64,000 nt of DNA from Mycolicibacterium psychrotolerans (lineage in GTDB: Bacteria > Actinomycetota > Actinomycetes > Mycobacteriales > Mycobacteriaceae): positions 4,712,001-4,776,000 of the forward strand of contig NZ_AP022574.1 in the NCBI RefSeq assembly GCF_010729305.1, read 5' to 3'. The notes beneath the pieces were generated by a model. It had not been told where the DNA came from. It did not search any database and worked only from the letters and a program-made list of their open reading frames with translations. Below, in pieces: positions 15,027 through 23,967 of the stretch (positions within the stretch are counted from its first letter, which is position 1; each line of letters starts with the position of its first letter). A program made the translations under genes and the position numbers.

Positions 15027-16508
15027 ATGCCGACGATCAGCGCTACCGACTACTGGCTTGACCAGGCCAAACGGCGGCTCAAGCCCACACCGGTGACCAT
15101 CCCCGGCATGGGTGTGGTGGAGAAGCGCCTGAAGAACACCGAGTGGGACCAGTTCTTGTTCGCCGAGCCGCCGGCGGGCAGCGGGCTCAAGGCGATCAAG
15201 GGTGACGCCGGGTTGCCGGTGATCGGGCACATGATCGAGACGTTCCGCGGCGGTCCCGACTTCATCCTCGAGCAGTACCGCAAGCACGGGCCCATCTACT
15301 ACTCGCAGTCGCCCGCGCTGTCGGCGGTGATGGCGCTCGGCCCCGACGCCACCCAGGCCGTCTTCACCAACCGGAACAAGGACTTCTCCCAGCGCGCCTG
15401 GGACCCCATCATCGGCCCGTTCTTCGACGGCGGCCTGATGCTGCTCGACTTCGACGAGCACCTGTTCCACCGTCGCATCATGCAGGAGGCGTTCACGCGC
15501 ACCCGGCTGTCCGGTTATGTGCCGCACGTCGATTCGGTCGCGACCCGCGTGCTCGCCAACGACTGGGTGCCCAACGACCCGCGATTCCTCTTCTATCCGG
15601 CGATCAAGGAACTGACCCTCGACATCGCCTCCGAGGTGTTCATGGGGCACCCGGCGGGGACCGACCGTGAACTGGTGACCACCATCAACCAGGCGTTCAC
15701 CACGACGACGCGGGCGGGCAACGCCATCGTCCGCAAGCCGGTGCCCCCGCTGACCTGGTGGCGCGGCATCAAGGCCCGCGAGACGCTGGAGCAGTACTTC
15801 CGCAGCCGGATCGGAGAGAAGCGCCGCTCGGAGAGCACCGACATGTTCAGCGTGCTGTGCCACTCGCAGGACGAGGAGGGCCGTAGCTTCACCGACGACC
15901 AGATCGTCAGCCACATGATCTTCCTGATGATGGCCGCACACGACACCTCGACCTCCACGATGACGACGATGGCCTACCACCTGGCGGCCAATCCGCAGTG
16001 GCAGGACCGACTGCGCGAGGAGTCGGAGCGGATCGGCGACGGGCCGCTCGACATCGAGGCACTGGAGAAGCTCGAGACCTACGACCTTGTGGTGAACGAG
16101 TCGTTGCGGATGATGACCCCGCTGCCGTTCAACTTCCGCCAGACCGTGCGGGACACCGAGCTGCTCGGCTACTACATCCCCGCCGACACCGCGGTGGTGA
16201 CATGGCCGTCGATCAACCACCGGCTGCCCGAACTGTGGACCGATCCGGAGAAGTTCGACCCGGAACGCTTCGCCGAGCCGCGCAACGAACACAAGAAGCA
16301 CCGCTACGCGTTCGCGCCGTTCGGCGGCGGCGCACACAAGTGCATCGGCATGGTGTTCGGCCAGCTGGAGATCAAGACGGTCATGCACCGGCTGCTGCGC
16401 CGCTACCGGCTCGAGCTGCCGAAGGCAGGCTACACGCCGCGCTACGACTACGGCGGGATGCCGGTGCCGCTGGACGGCATGCCGATTGTGTTGCGCCCCT
16501 TGGCCTGA
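15027..16508 (+). CDS. cyp136: cytochrome P450 CYP136
   Basis: A 493-residue heme monooxygenase closely resembling M. tuberculosis CYP136 (Rv3059), including the distinctive N-terminus with LDQAKRR and GDAGLPVIGHMIE. The I-helix oxygen motif is AAHDTST, ExxR is NESLRM, and the heme ligand is C439 in FGGGAHKCIG. The N-terminal 40 residues are not a membrane anchor. The start could be the GTG two codons upstream. Substrate is not established in this family to my knowledge. Regulation by the divergent TetR through the palindrome at 14947 is likely. Confidence 0.96.
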   Translation: MPTISATDYWLDQAKRRLKPTPVTIPGMGVVEKRLKNTEWDQFLFAEPPAGSGLKAIKGDAGLPVIGHMIETFRGGPDFILEQYRKHGPIYYSQSPALSAVMALGPDATQAVFTNRNKDFSQRAWDPIIGPFFDGGLMLLDFDEHLFHRRIMQEAFTRTRLSGYVPHVDSVATRVLANDWVPNDPRFLFYPAIKELTLDIASEVFMGHPAGTDRELVTTINQAFTTTTRAGNAIVRKPVPPLTWWRGIKARETLEQYFRSRIGEKRRSESTDMFSVLCHSQDEEGRSFTDDQIVSHMIFLMMAAHDTSTSTMTTMAYHLAANPQWQDRLREESERIGDGPLDIEALEKLETYDLVVNESLRMMTPLPFNFRQTVRDTELLGYYIPADTAVVTWPSINHRLPELWTDPEKFDPERFAEPRNEHKKHRYAFAPFGGGAHKCIGMVFGQLEIKTVMHRLLRRYRLELPKAGYTPRYDYGGMPVPLDGMPIVLRPLA

Positions 16509-16518
16509 GCTCCGGCCG

Positions 16519-17001
16519 TCAGGCCAGCAGGCGGTTCGCGCAGGCGACCACCGCCCGTAGCGCCGACTGAACCGGGTCGTCCGACCACCCCAGCGCCCAC
16601 TCGGCGCGCCCGGACCCGGTACCGCGCAGGAACGTTGCGGTCTGCGCGCCGGCACGCAGTTGGTGGAACGCCGTCACCTCGACGGCGACCCCGCGTTCGT
16701 GAAGCATCGCGGTCAGTGCTGCCACGGGCCCGCACGCGGCGGCACGCGCGGTGCCGATGCAGTCCCCGAGCGCCAGCGTCGCCTGATAGGTACGGGCCTG
16801 CGGGCCAAGCCGGCCCGAGGGACGTTCGCCGTCTGCGCACGACCACTGTCCGAGGCGCACGGGCCCGGTGTGCGGCGCGTACTCGCCGACGAACGCGTCG
16901 AACGTCTTCGTCTCGGCGTCCTCGCGCAACGGACGAGGCACCCGGCCGTCCACGCACGCAGCGAACGACGACTGGGGTGACGTGGCGATCAAGGAGTTCA
17001 T
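16519..17001 (-). CDS. free-standing LeuA allosteric (dimerisation) domain protein
   Basis: The 160 residues correspond to the last part of 2-isopropylmalate synthase. FDAFVGEYAPHTGPVRLG resembles the LeuA linker DAFxxEYLxPxxPL, then YQATLALGDCIGTARAAACGPVAAL is the leucine-binding regulatory domain, and the end EWALGWSDDPVQSALRAVVA matches LeuA WGVGIxxNIxTASLxAVVS. The whole catalytic TIM barrel is missing, so it cannot make isopropylmalate. The upstream leader is intact (leader peptide and hairpin), which argues against a random fragment. It could sense leucine and modulate full-length LeuA in trans; that is inference. ATG 17001 chosen; an earlier in-frame start at 17046 would fall beside the hairpin. 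Confidence 0.85.
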   Translation of the reverse strand: MNSLIATSPQSSFAACVDGRVPRPLREDAETKTFDAFVGEYAPHTGPVRLGQWSCADGERPSGRLGPQARTYQATLALGDCIGTARAAACGPVAALTAMLHERGVAVEVTAFHQLRAGAQTATFLRGTGSGRAEWALGWSDDPVQSALRAVVACANRLLA

Positions 17002-17048
17002 GGGTGCCGGCCTCGGGAGGAAGGAAAGTGACCGACGATGGAGCAACG

Positions 17049-17091
17049 ACCCACAGCGAGGGGTCGGTCTGGATCAGACCCCGCTGCGGGT
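17049..17091 (-). promoter_or_regulatory. attenuator hairpin in the LeuA-domain leader
   Basis: Arms 17049-17064 and 17078-17091 pair over about 13 base pairs with one bulge and a 13-base loop. The distal arm overlaps the last codons of the leader peptide, so ribosome stalling on the upstream Leu/Val codons would open the hairpin. A smaller competing palindrome (GGTCTG-GAT-CAGACC) lies in the loop region. This layout fits ribosome-mediated attenuation. Confidence 0.7.
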
Positions 17092-17115
17092 TGCTACTAC
17101 GAGTCGCCTCGGCAC
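17074..17115 (-). CDS. leader peptide VPRRLVVATRSGV
   Basis: A 13-codon frame, GTG start and TGA stop, lies between a TATAAC -10 element and the LeuA-domain gene. Its Leu-Val-Val run followed by Ala-Thr-Arg resembles, as I recall it, the ilvBNC leader peptide of Corynebacterium glutamicum, which also carries RLVV. The Shine-Dalgarno is weak (GGGG 14 bases upstream). The stop codon falls inside the attenuator hairpin, as expected for branched-chain amino acid attenuation. Confidence 0.65.
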   Translation of the reverse strand: MPRRLVVATRSGV

Positions 17116-17156
17116 GTCGGTGATCGTAGCCCCGCGCTGATCGGCGTGGCAACCGG

Positions 17157-17162
17157 GTTATA
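17157..17162 (-). promoter_or_regulatory. -10 element of the LeuA-domain transcript
   Basis: The reverse strand reads TATAAC, a good mycobacterial -10 hexamer, which would start a transcript near 17150 and leave about 35 bases before the leader peptide start. Confidence 0.5.
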
Positions 17163-17478
17163 GCGCAGAGTCTGCGAGATCGCCACGTTCTGCGGCTCGG
17201 CGAAAGCACAGCGACTGCAGGGGCATACGGCCGCCGCAGACACCGGCAAGGCCATCCGCGACGCGAAGTCGCGGTACCGCAAACGAAAATACGAGCGTAT
17301 GGGCCCTCGGGTGATGCCGAACGTCGGCAGATCGAAAACTCCAGGTCACGTGGTCGGCGGGACCATGCACGGGACTTTCCGCACCCTCACCGGCTATCAG
17401 CGAAGAGGTTTGCCTTCAGCCGGGATGGCTAGTTCTTTGCCCGGCAGCGACCACCGCTGCCCATACAGGAGGGTAGAC
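17163..17478. other. non-coding region before the WGxxGxxG gene
   Basis: About 315 bases with no credible gene. It must hold the promoters of the LeuA-domain transcript (leftward) and of the small secreted protein (rightward); no further element is recognised. Short open frames lack any family pattern. Confidence 0.5.
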
Positions 17479-17742
17479 ATGCGAAAGACTCTGGCCATCG
17501 GCACCACCACGCTGGCATTGATGTTCGGCGGCGCCGGAGTGGCGCACGCCACCGAGATCGCCGCGCCCGCGTCGACCACGACGGTCGCGCAGGAGGCCAC
17601 GCAGGACGACGGCGACGACACCGGTCTGTGGGGCCTGGCAGGTCTCCTCGGCCTCATCGGGCTGGCCGGCCTGAAGCGCCGCAAGGACGTCGATCACCCG
17701 ACGGCACGCACCACCGGCACGGTGAATCCGCCGCGCGTCTGA
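17479..17742 (+). CDS. small secreted WGxxGxxG family protein
   Basis: An 87-residue protein with an N-terminal Sec signal peptide (MRKTLAIGTTTLALMFGGAG, cleavage near AHA), an acidic Thr/Asp spacer, and a short hydrophobic segment GLWGLAGLLGLIGLAGL directly followed by KRRKD. This is the WGxxGxxG membrane-anchor architecture: export, then retention by a C-terminal helix with positive stop-transfer. AGGAGGG lies 7 bases before ATG 17479. A strong terminator hairpin follows. Function unknown; the family is small and surface-associated. Confidence 0.85.
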   Translation: MRKTLAIGTTTLALMFGGAGVAHATEIAAPASTTTVAQEATQDDGDDTGLWGLAGLLGLIGLAGLKRRKDVDHPTARTTGTVNPPRV

Positions 17743-17757
17743 TCACCCCGCACGTCC

Positions 17758-17788
17758 AGCCCCGCCAGCGCGCCAGCCTGGCGGGGCT
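17758..17788 (+). terminator. intrinsic terminator after the WGxxGxxG gene
   Basis: A perfect 11-base-pair stem (AGCCCCGCCAG with CTGGCGGGGCT) and 9-base loop, starting 16 bases after the stop codon. No T tract follows. Confidence 0.75.
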
Positions 17789-17835
17789 CGGCGTCCGACG
17801 GCGCGTCGCTGCCGATCCGGTCCCCGGTTGGCACA

Positions 17836-18606
17836 ATGAGCCCGGTGTCGTGGTCGCAGACGGTGCTGCTCGTCGCGGCCGGCATCCTCGGGGGCCTGAC
17901 CGGAAGCATCGCGGGGCTGGCCTCGGTGGCGACCTACCCGGCTCTTCTCGTCGTGGGCCTGCCGCCCGTGACCGCCAACGTCAGCAACACCGTCGCCCTG
18001 GTGTTCAACGGCGTCGGGTCGGTGTGGGGCTCGCGGCCGGAACTGGCGGGACAAGGGCGTCGGCTCGCCCGGATCGCGCCGTTCGCGGTGCTCGGCGGAG
18101 TGGCAGGCGCGGCGCTGCTGCTGTCCACCCCGGCCGAGGGTTTCGAGAGGGCCGTGCCGTTACTGCTGGGCGTGGCGGCCGTGGCGATCCTGCTGCCGGT
18201 GCGGGCGCGGGCGGACGCCGAGCACGGCCGCAGACGCGAGCTCTTCGGTCTGCTGGCCGAGACGGCCGCGATCGCGGCGATCTGTGTCTACGGCGGCTAT
18301 TTCGGAGCGGCCGCGGGTGTTCTGTTGCTGGCGTTGCTGTTGCGTTCGGGCACAACGAGTTTGGCACACGCCAACGCGACCAAGAACGTCGTGCTCGGCG
18401 CCTCCAACAGCAGCGCCGCCGTGGTGTTCGCGATCGTCGCGCCGGTGCAATGGGCCGCGGTCGCGGCGCTCGGCATCGGATGCCTGCTCGGGTCCCGGCT
18501 GGGACCCGTTGTGGTGCGCCACGCGCCCGCGGGACCGATGCGGGCGGCGATCGGGCTGGCCGGTCTGGCGCTGGCGATCAAGCTGGGGTGGGACACCTAC
18601 CGCTGA
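17836..18606 (+). CDS. TauE/SafE family sulfite or organosulfonate exporter
   Basis: A 256-residue polytopic membrane protein with about eight hydrophobic helices. The family signature appears twice: GGLTGSIAGLASVATYPALL with LPPVTANVSNTVAL in the first half, and YGGYFGAAAGVLLLALLL with LAHANATKNVVLGASNSSAAVVF in the second, the TauE inverted repeat. Such proteins export sulfite or small sulfonates. No sulfur-metabolism gene is adjacent. It ends 3 bases before the convergent kinase-like gene. Confidence 0.9.
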   Translation: MSPVSWSQTVLLVAAGILGGLTGSIAGLASVATYPALLVVGLPPVTANVSNTVALVFNGVGSVWGSRPELAGQGRRLARIAPFAVLGGVAGAALLLSTPAEGFERAVPLLLGVAAVAILLPVRARADAEHGRRRELFGLLAETAAIAAICVYGGYFGAAAGVLLLALLLRSGTTSLAHANATKNVVLGASNSSAAVVFAIVAPVQWAAVAALGIGCLLGSRLGPVVVRHAPAGPMRAAIGLAGLALAIKLGWDTYR

Positions 18607-18609
18607 CGC

Positions 18610-19671
18610 TCACACAAACACGTTGTCGCCGTGAGCAACCCGCGTTCCGAGCTCGATCAGGTTCTCCGCCGAGGCGTGCAGCCGCTCTCCGGCCTCCGCG
18701 CTGGCCTGCCCCGCCAGGTAACGCGACCAGGTCCCCTCGATCACGATGCCGAGCTTGAAGCAGGCCATCGCCACATACCAGTCCAGCCGGTCGGTGGATC
18801 GCCCCCCGGCATCGCGATAGGCCGTGAGCAACTCTGCCCTGGTGGGCAACCCACCGAGGGCGGCCAGCGCGGCGCCGGCATCGATCGGGTTCGGTCCGTC
18901 GGGCCAGCACACCAGCATCCAGCCCAGATCGAGCAAGGGGTCGCCGATGGTGCACATCTCCCAGTCGATGAACGCCGCCAGCTCCGGGACATCGCGGCGC
19001 AGCAGCACGTTGTTGAGGTGGCAGTCGCCGTGCATGATGGCCGGGTCCGCGTCCGGCGGGCGATGGGCCTCGAGCCACTCGGCGAGACCGGCGACCGACG
19101 GGAACGACTCCGGCGCGTAGCGGTCATGTCGGTAGCTCTCGAGTAGGCGCATGAACTGCGGAACCTGCCGCGCGAGAAAGGAACCCGGGCGCTTGAGCTT
19201 CGCCAGCGCGCTACCCTCCCACGGCACCGTGCTCAGTGCGGCGAGGCTCGCCGCGTAGGAGAGCCCGACGTCGTGGCGCATCCCCGGGTCGTGAACGTAC
19301 GCGTCATCGATCTCGGTGCCCGGGTTGAAACCGTCGATGGCCTCCATCAGATAGAAGACGACACCGAGGACGTCGAGATCCTCGCAGCCGGCGATCAACT
19401 CGGGGTGCGGAACCGGGGAGCCTGCGAGGGTCGTCAGCACCGCGATCTCGCGGCGCATCGTGTTGTCACTGGTGGGTCGGGGATGCTCGGGCGGGCGTCG
19501 CAGCACCATCGGCCGGCCGTCGACCGACAACCGCACCACGATGTTCTGCGACCCGCCGGTGAGCGGAGTGACATCGGAGACGGTCGATCCGAGCCCGATC
19601 CGGCGGATCCAGGACTGCAACGCGTCGGTCTCGGCGTCGGTCAGCATCACCTCGACTGGCATGACCGCCAT
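18610..19671 (-). CDS. APH/ChoK family phosphotransferase
   Basis: A 353-residue kinase-like fold protein. PLTGGSQNIVVRLSVDGRPMVLRRPP carries the nucleotide loop and Lys/Arg strand, HGDCHLNNVLL is the Brenner-type catalytic loop with the base Asp, and FIDWEMCTIGDPLLDLGW carries the metal Asp. In mycobacteria these resemble the domain of FadE36/Rv3168-type proteins rather than true antibiotic kinases. The start is ATG 19671 or 19662. It lies 57 bases downstream of poxB on the same strand and may be co-transcribed with it. Confidence 0.88.
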   Translation of the reverse strand: MAVMPVEVMLTDAETDALQSWIRRIGLGSTVSDVTPLTGGSQNIVVRLSVDGRPMVLRRPPEHPRPTSDNTMRREIAVLTTLAGSPVPHPELIAGCEDLDVLGVVFYLMEAIDGFNPGTEIDDAYVHDPGMRHDVGLSYAASLAALSTVPWEGSALAKLKRPGSFLARQVPQFMRLLESYRHDRYAPESFPSVAGLAEWLEAHRPPDADPAIMHGDCHLNNVLLRRDVPELAAFIDWEMCTIGDPLLDLGWMLVCWPDGPNPIDAGAALAALGGLPTRAELLTAYRDAGGRSTDRLDWYVAMACFKLGIVIEGTWSRYLAGQASAEAGERLHASAENLIELGTRVAHGDNVFV

Positions 19672-19728
19672 AGTGTCAGGTGAGGTGAGCGCCGACGCAC
19701 GGATTCTCTGCTCGAACGACGGGCACGA

Positions 19729-21465
19729 TCAGTCGAGGATGCGGCGCGCCACGTTGGTGGTGACGAGGTCGAGCAGTTCGTCCGAGCGCCCGGCGAGGAT
19801 GGTGCGGATCGCATAGAGGGAGAAGCCCTTGGCCTGCTCGGCGGTGATGGCAGGCGGTATGGACAATTCCTGGCGCGCGGTCACGACGTCGACGACGGCC
19901 GGTCCGTCGACGGCGAACGCGTCGGCGAGGGCCTGCTCCAGGTCCGCGGGCTGTTCGACGCGCCGTCCGAAGATCCCCATCGCCCGAGCCACACTCGCGA
20001 AGTCCGGGTTGACCAGATCGGTGCCGTAGTTGACGATCCCGGCGGCCTTCATCTCGAGTTCGACGAAGTTCAGCGAGGAATTGTTGAACACGACGAGCTT
20101 GACCGGCAGCCGGTTCTGGATCAGCGTGATGAGCTCGCCGAACAGCATCGCCAACCCGCCGTCACCCGCGAGTGCCACCACCTGCCTGCCCTGCGCCGCG
20201 GTCTGTGCGCCGATCGCGTGCGGCAGCGCGCACGCCATGGTGCCGTGGTTGAACGAACCGATCAGGCGCCGTCGGCCGTTCATGCGAAGGTATCGCGCCG
20301 CCCACACCACCGGGGATCCGACGTCGACGGTGAACACCGCGTCATCGGCGGCCAGCTGATTGATCAGTCCCGCAACGTATTCCGGCCTGATCGGGGTGCG
20401 GTCGCGATCGTTGACGGCGAGCTCGTCGAGCGTCTTGCGGGTCCTGCGGTAGTGCCGCAGCGACCTCTCCAGATGGGCGGTGTCGCTCTTGGGCCGCAGC
20501 AGGGATCTCAGCGGCGCCACGGTGTCTGCCACCGTGCCGACCAGACCGAGATCCAGCGGGGCGCGCCGGCCGAGGTGGCGACCGCGGACGTCGACCTGGA
20601 TCACCCGCGCATGGTCGGGAAAGAACTGCTGATACGGGAAGTCGGTTCCCAGCATCAGCAGCGTGTCGCATTCCTTGATCGCCTTGTATCCCGACGCGAA
20701 ACCGAGCAGTCCCGTCATCCCGACGTCGAACGGGTTGTCGTACTCGATGTACTCCTTACCCCGCAACGCGTGCACGACAGGCGCTTTCAAGACGTCGGCG
20801 AGCGCGACGAGTTCGTCGTGCGCACCGGCGACTCCCGCACCGGCCAGGATGGTGACGGCCTGCGACGCGTCGAGGATGGCCGCGGCCTGTCGCAGCGACT
20901 CGTCGTCCGGGCGGGTCACCGCCCGGGCGGCGCGCACCGGTCGGGACTGCCATGCCGTCGCAGCGGCCTTCTGCAGGAAGATCTCACCGGGAATGACCAC
21001 GACGGCCACGCCGCGCTCCTCGACCGCCGCCCGCATGGCCATGTGCAGGATTCGCGGCAGCATCTCAGGGGTGCTCACCAGTTCGCAGTAGACACTGCAG
21101 TCCCGGAACAGCTCCTGCGGATGGGTCTCCTGGAAGTACTCCGACCCGATCTCGGCGCGCGGGATGTGTGCGGCGATCGCGAGCACCGGCACCCTGCTGC
21201 GCTGCGCATCGAACAGGCCGTTGATCAGGTGCAGATTGCCCGGACCGCAGCTGCCGGCGCACACCGCCAGCTCTCCGGTCAGCGCCGCGTCGGCCGCCGC
21301 GGCGAAGGCGGCGGTCTCCTCGTGTCGTACGTGCTCCCAGGACAACTCGCCGGAGCGCCGCAGCGCGTCGGTGAAACCGTTGAGGCTGTCGCCGGGCAGC
21401 CCGTAGACGCGCCGGACCCCGCTGGTGTGCAGTGCGGTGATGACGTGATCAGCGACGGTAGCCAC
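19729..21465 (-). CDS. poxB: thiamine-pyrophosphate enzyme, pyruvate:quinone oxidoreductase type
   Basis: A 578-residue ThDP/FAD enzyme of the pyruvate oxidase branch. The Pyr domain has GLPGDSLNGFTDALRRSG and the catalytic Glu in HEETAAFAAAADA; the middle FAD domain has AGAGVAGAHDELVAL; the PP domain has the ThDP motif AGDGGLAMLFGE followed by VVFNNSSLNFVELEM. GDSLNG near the N-terminus is specific to PoxB rather than acetolactate synthase. It converts pyruvate to acetate and CO2 and passes electrons to menaquinone at the membrane. No membrane-binding C-terminal peptide like that of E. coli PoxB can be certified. Confidence 0.88.
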   Translation of the reverse strand: MATVADHVITALHTSGVRRVYGLPGDSLNGFTDALRRSGELSWEHVRHEETAAFAAAADAALTGELAVCAGSCGPGNLHLINGLFDAQRSRVPVLAIAAHIPRAEIGSEYFQETHPQELFRDCSVYCELVSTPEMLPRILHMAMRAAVEERGVAVVVIPGEIFLQKAAATAWQSRPVRAARAVTRPDDESLRQAAAILDASQAVTILAGAGVAGAHDELVALADVLKAPVVHALRGKEYIEYDNPFDVGMTGLLGFASGYKAIKECDTLLMLGTDFPYQQFFPDHARVIQVDVRGRHLGRRAPLDLGLVGTVADTVAPLRSLLRPKSDTAHLERSLRHYRRTRKTLDELAVNDRDRTPIRPEYVAGLINQLAADDAVFTVDVGSPVVWAARYLRMNGRRRLIGSFNHGTMACALPHAIGAQTAAQGRQVVALAGDGGLAMLFGELITLIQNRLPVKLVVFNNSSLNFVELEMKAAGIVNYGTDLVNPDFASVARAMGIFGRRVEQPADLEQALADAFAVDGPAVVDVVTARQELSIPPAITAEQAKGFSLYAIRTILAGRSDELLDLVTTNVARRILD

Positions 21466-21533
21466 ACCACGACCCTAGTGATGTCGGCGTGGTCGTCGCT
21501 TCTCGGAGACCGGCAACCGCGCCGACATCACAC

Positions 21534-22301
21534 TCACTTGGGGGCGAAACGCTGGCCCGCGTCCAGCCGCAGGCACTGCCCGTTGAGCATGGGGTTCTCG
21601 ACGATCGCGACGGCGAGCTTGGCGTACGCCTCGGGCTTGCCGAGGCGCTTGGGGAACGCGGCGTCCTTGGTCAGCACGGCGGCGAACTCGTCGGGGATAC
21701 CCTCGGTCAGGCCGGTGGCGAACAGGCTGGGCGCGATCGCGAGCGCCCGGATACCGAGACTGCCCAGATCGCGTGCCATCGTCAGGCACATGCCGGCGAT
21801 GGCGGCCTTGGACGCGGCGTAGGCCACCTGTCCGATCTGTCCTTCGAAGGCGGCGATCGAGGCGGTGTTGATGATGACCCCGCGCTCCTCGGCCTCGTCG
21901 TCGACGGGCTCGTTCTTCGACATGTGCCAGGCGGCGAGGCGGCTGATGTTGAAGGTGCCGATGAGGTTCAGGTCGATGCTCTTGCGGAACGACTCCAGGC
22001 TGTGCGGGCCGTCCTTCTTCACGGTGCGCTCGGCGAGCCCGCCGCCTGCGGTCGTCACGGCGATGTGCAGGCCGCCGAGACCTTGAACGGCCTGATCGAG
22101 AACCGCTTCGGTGCCGTCGAAGTCGGTCACGTCGACGGCGTGGAAGGTGCCACCGATCTGGTCGGCCACCTCGGCGCCGTTGGACTGCGGACGGTCCAGC
22201 ACCGCCACGCTCGCGCCCCGCTTGGCCAGCGCCTCGGCCGTGGCGCGGCCGAATCCGGACGCGCCTCCGACGATGACGGCCTTCTTGCCCTCGATCTCCA
22301 T
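21534..22301 (-). CDS. SDR family 3-hydroxyacyl-CoA dehydrogenase type protein
   Basis: A 255-residue SDR like human HSD17B10 and mycobacterial type-2 3-hydroxyacyl-CoA dehydrogenases. VIVGGASGFGRATAEAL is the NAD site with the Asp of VLDRPQS giving NAD preference, NTASIAAFEGQIGQVAYAASK contains the Ser and YxxxK, and GIPDEF with PMLNGQCLRLDAGQR closes the fold. ATG 22301 is preceded by AAAGGGAA. It is divergent from the molybdo-oxidoreductase gene. Confidence 0.92.
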   Translation of the reverse strand: MEIEGKKAVIVGGASGFGRATAEALAKRGASVAVLDRPQSNGAEVADQIGGTFHAVDVTDFDGTEAVLDQAVQGLGGLHIAVTTAGGGLAERTVKKDGPHSLESFRKSIDLNLIGTFNISRLAAWHMSKNEPVDDEAEERGVIINTASIAAFEGQIGQVAYAASKAAIAGMCLTMARDLGSLGIRALAIAPSLFATGLTEGIPDEFAAVLTKDAAFPKRLGKPEAYAKLAVAIVENPMLNGQCLRLDAGQRFAPK

Positions 22302-22415
22302 CTGGTTCCCTTTCCGTCGACCAACGTTGCATTCTGTGGTCAATCTGTAAAGCAACCTAGCGGATGACACGAATCGGTAAGGGTTTCGGGTTCGCTGCGC
22401 CGGTAGTTTGGCGCC

Positions 22416-23933
22416 ATGACCACGCTGGGTGCCCGGGCTGCGGGCGGTGTCGCCGCCGCCGCCGTCGCCGTGGGTGTGGCGCAGTTGGTCGGCGCGGCGT
22501 TCGGTCCGCAGGCCGACGTGCGGACGGCCGTCGGCTCCGCGGTGATCCAATTGACGCCCGGGCCGGTCAAGGAATGGGCCATCCAGACCTTCGGCACCGC
22601 AGACAAGATGGTGCTCTCGATCGCGGTGCTGCTCGTCGTCGCCGCGCTGGCCGCCCTCGCGGGAATTCTGGAGGGTCCGCGGCGCCCGCTTGGCAGCGCG
22701 ATGATCGTCGCGGCAGGGGCCGTCGGCTGCGCCGCGGTGTTGTCGCGGGCCGGCGCCACCGCCGTCGACGTCATCCCCACGCTGGCAGGCGTCGTATGCG
22801 GGGTCGCCGCGCTGCGGTTGCTGATCTCGCGCCGGTTGCGGGATCGCGATTCCATCGACTCCCCCGACGCGGGCCGGCGCCGTTCGCTGGTCACCTTGGG
22901 ACTGCTGGCGGCAGGCGCGGTCAGCGGCGTGGCCGGTGTGGTGATCACCCGGCTGGCGTCCTCTGTCTCCGGCGACCGCAGCGCGTTCGCGCTCCCCCGC
23001 GTCGCCCGGCCCGCGGCGGCGATACCGGACGCGGTGCAGCCGAAAGACGTTGCGTTGCCGTCGTTCGTGACCGCCAACGAGGACTTCTACCGCATCGACA
23101 CCGCACTGAGCGTCCCCCAGCTCAGCCGCGAGGCCTGGCAGTTGCGGATCCACGGCATGGTCGATCGCGAGGTGAACCTGCGCTTCGCCGACCTGGATCG
23201 CTTCGACGTCGTCGAACGCGTGGTCACGCTGACGTGCGTCTCCAACCCCGTTGGCGGCGAGCTCATCTCGAATGCGGTGTGGACCGGCTACCGCGTCGCG
23301 GATCTGCTGGCCGAGGCGGGGGTCGATGCCGGCGCCGACATGGTGCTGTCGACCTCCGTCGACGGCTGGACCGCAGGCACCCCGGTCGAGGCACTCACCT
23401 CCGGCGACGCCCTGCTGGCGATCGGCATGAACGGCCAGCCCCTGCCGATCGAGCACGGCTACCCGGCCCGCTTGGTGGTGCCGGGTCTGTACGGCTACGT
23501 GTCGGCCACCAAGTGGGTCGTCGACCTCGAGCTCACCCGATTCGACCGTGCCGAGGCGTACTGGACCAAGCTGGGCTGGGCGCCGCGCGGTCCGATCAAG
23601 ACCGAGTCGCGCATCGACGTCCCGCGCGCCGGCCAGGACGTACCCGTCGGCCCCGTCACGTTCGGCGGGGTGGCCTGGGCCCAGAACCGGGGCGTGCGCA
23701 CCGTCGAGGTGCAGATCGACGACGGGGACTGGCAGCAGGCCACTCTCGGCGCCTCCTACTCGAACGACACCTGGCGGCTGTGGAGCTTCGACTGGGAGGC
23801 GGCCGGTCCGGGCTTCCACAAGATCACGGTCCGGGCCACCGACAACACCGGCTACACCCAGACCCCCGATCGTGCCGACCCCGTCCCCGACGGCGCGACG
23901 GGCTGGCACTCCATCACGTTCAAGGTCACGTGA
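22416..23933 (+). CDS. membrane-anchored molybdopterin-dependent oxidoreductase (sulfite oxidase fold)
   Basis: A 505-residue protein. The first 190 residues carry four hydrophobic segments (a small membrane domain), and residues 200-420 form the Mo-pterin domain of the sulfite oxidase family: FYRIDTALSVPQLS, the Mo-ligand Cys in VTLTCVSNPVGGELISNAVW, and PARLVVPGLYGYVSATKWV. The C-terminal Ig-like dimerisation domain follows (GVAWAQNRGVRTVEVQID, WSFDWE). It resembles M. tuberculosis Rv0218. The catalytic part is expected outside the membrane; substrate unknown. Confidence 0.9.
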   Translation: MTTLGARAAGGVAAAAVAVGVAQLVGAAFGPQADVRTAVGSAVIQLTPGPVKEWAIQTFGTADKMVLSIAVLLVVAALAALAGILEGPRRPLGSAMIVAAGAVGCAAVLSRAGATAVDVIPTLAGVVCGVAALRLLISRRLRDRDSIDSPDAGRRRSLVTLGLLAAGAVSGVAGVVITRLASSVSGDRSAFALPRVARPAAAIPDAVQPKDVALPSFVTANEDFYRIDTALSVPQLSREAWQLRIHGMVDREVNLRFADLDRFDVVERVVTLTCVSNPVGGELISNAVWTGYRVADLLAEAGVDAGADMVLSTSVDGWTAGTPVEALTSGDALLAIGMNGQPLPIEHGYPARLVVPGLYGYVSATKWVVDLELTRFDRAEAYWTKLGWAPRGPIKTESRIDVPRAGQDVPVGPVTFGGVAWAQNRGVRTVEVQIDDGDWQQATLGASYSNDTWRLWSFDWEAAGPGFHKITVRATDNTGYTQTPDRADPVPDGATGWHSITFKVT

Positions 23934-23967
23934 GTCGGCTGTCGGTGGCCCGTGCCAGTCTGACGAC

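Noticed and set aside
15009..16655. Reverse-strand open frame opposite cyp136
   Set aside because: Antisense of the heme-protein gene; composition bias only.
17097..17282. Short reverse-strand frame upstream of the LeuA-domain gene
   Set aside because: It overlaps the promoter and leader elements and has no start context or family pattern.
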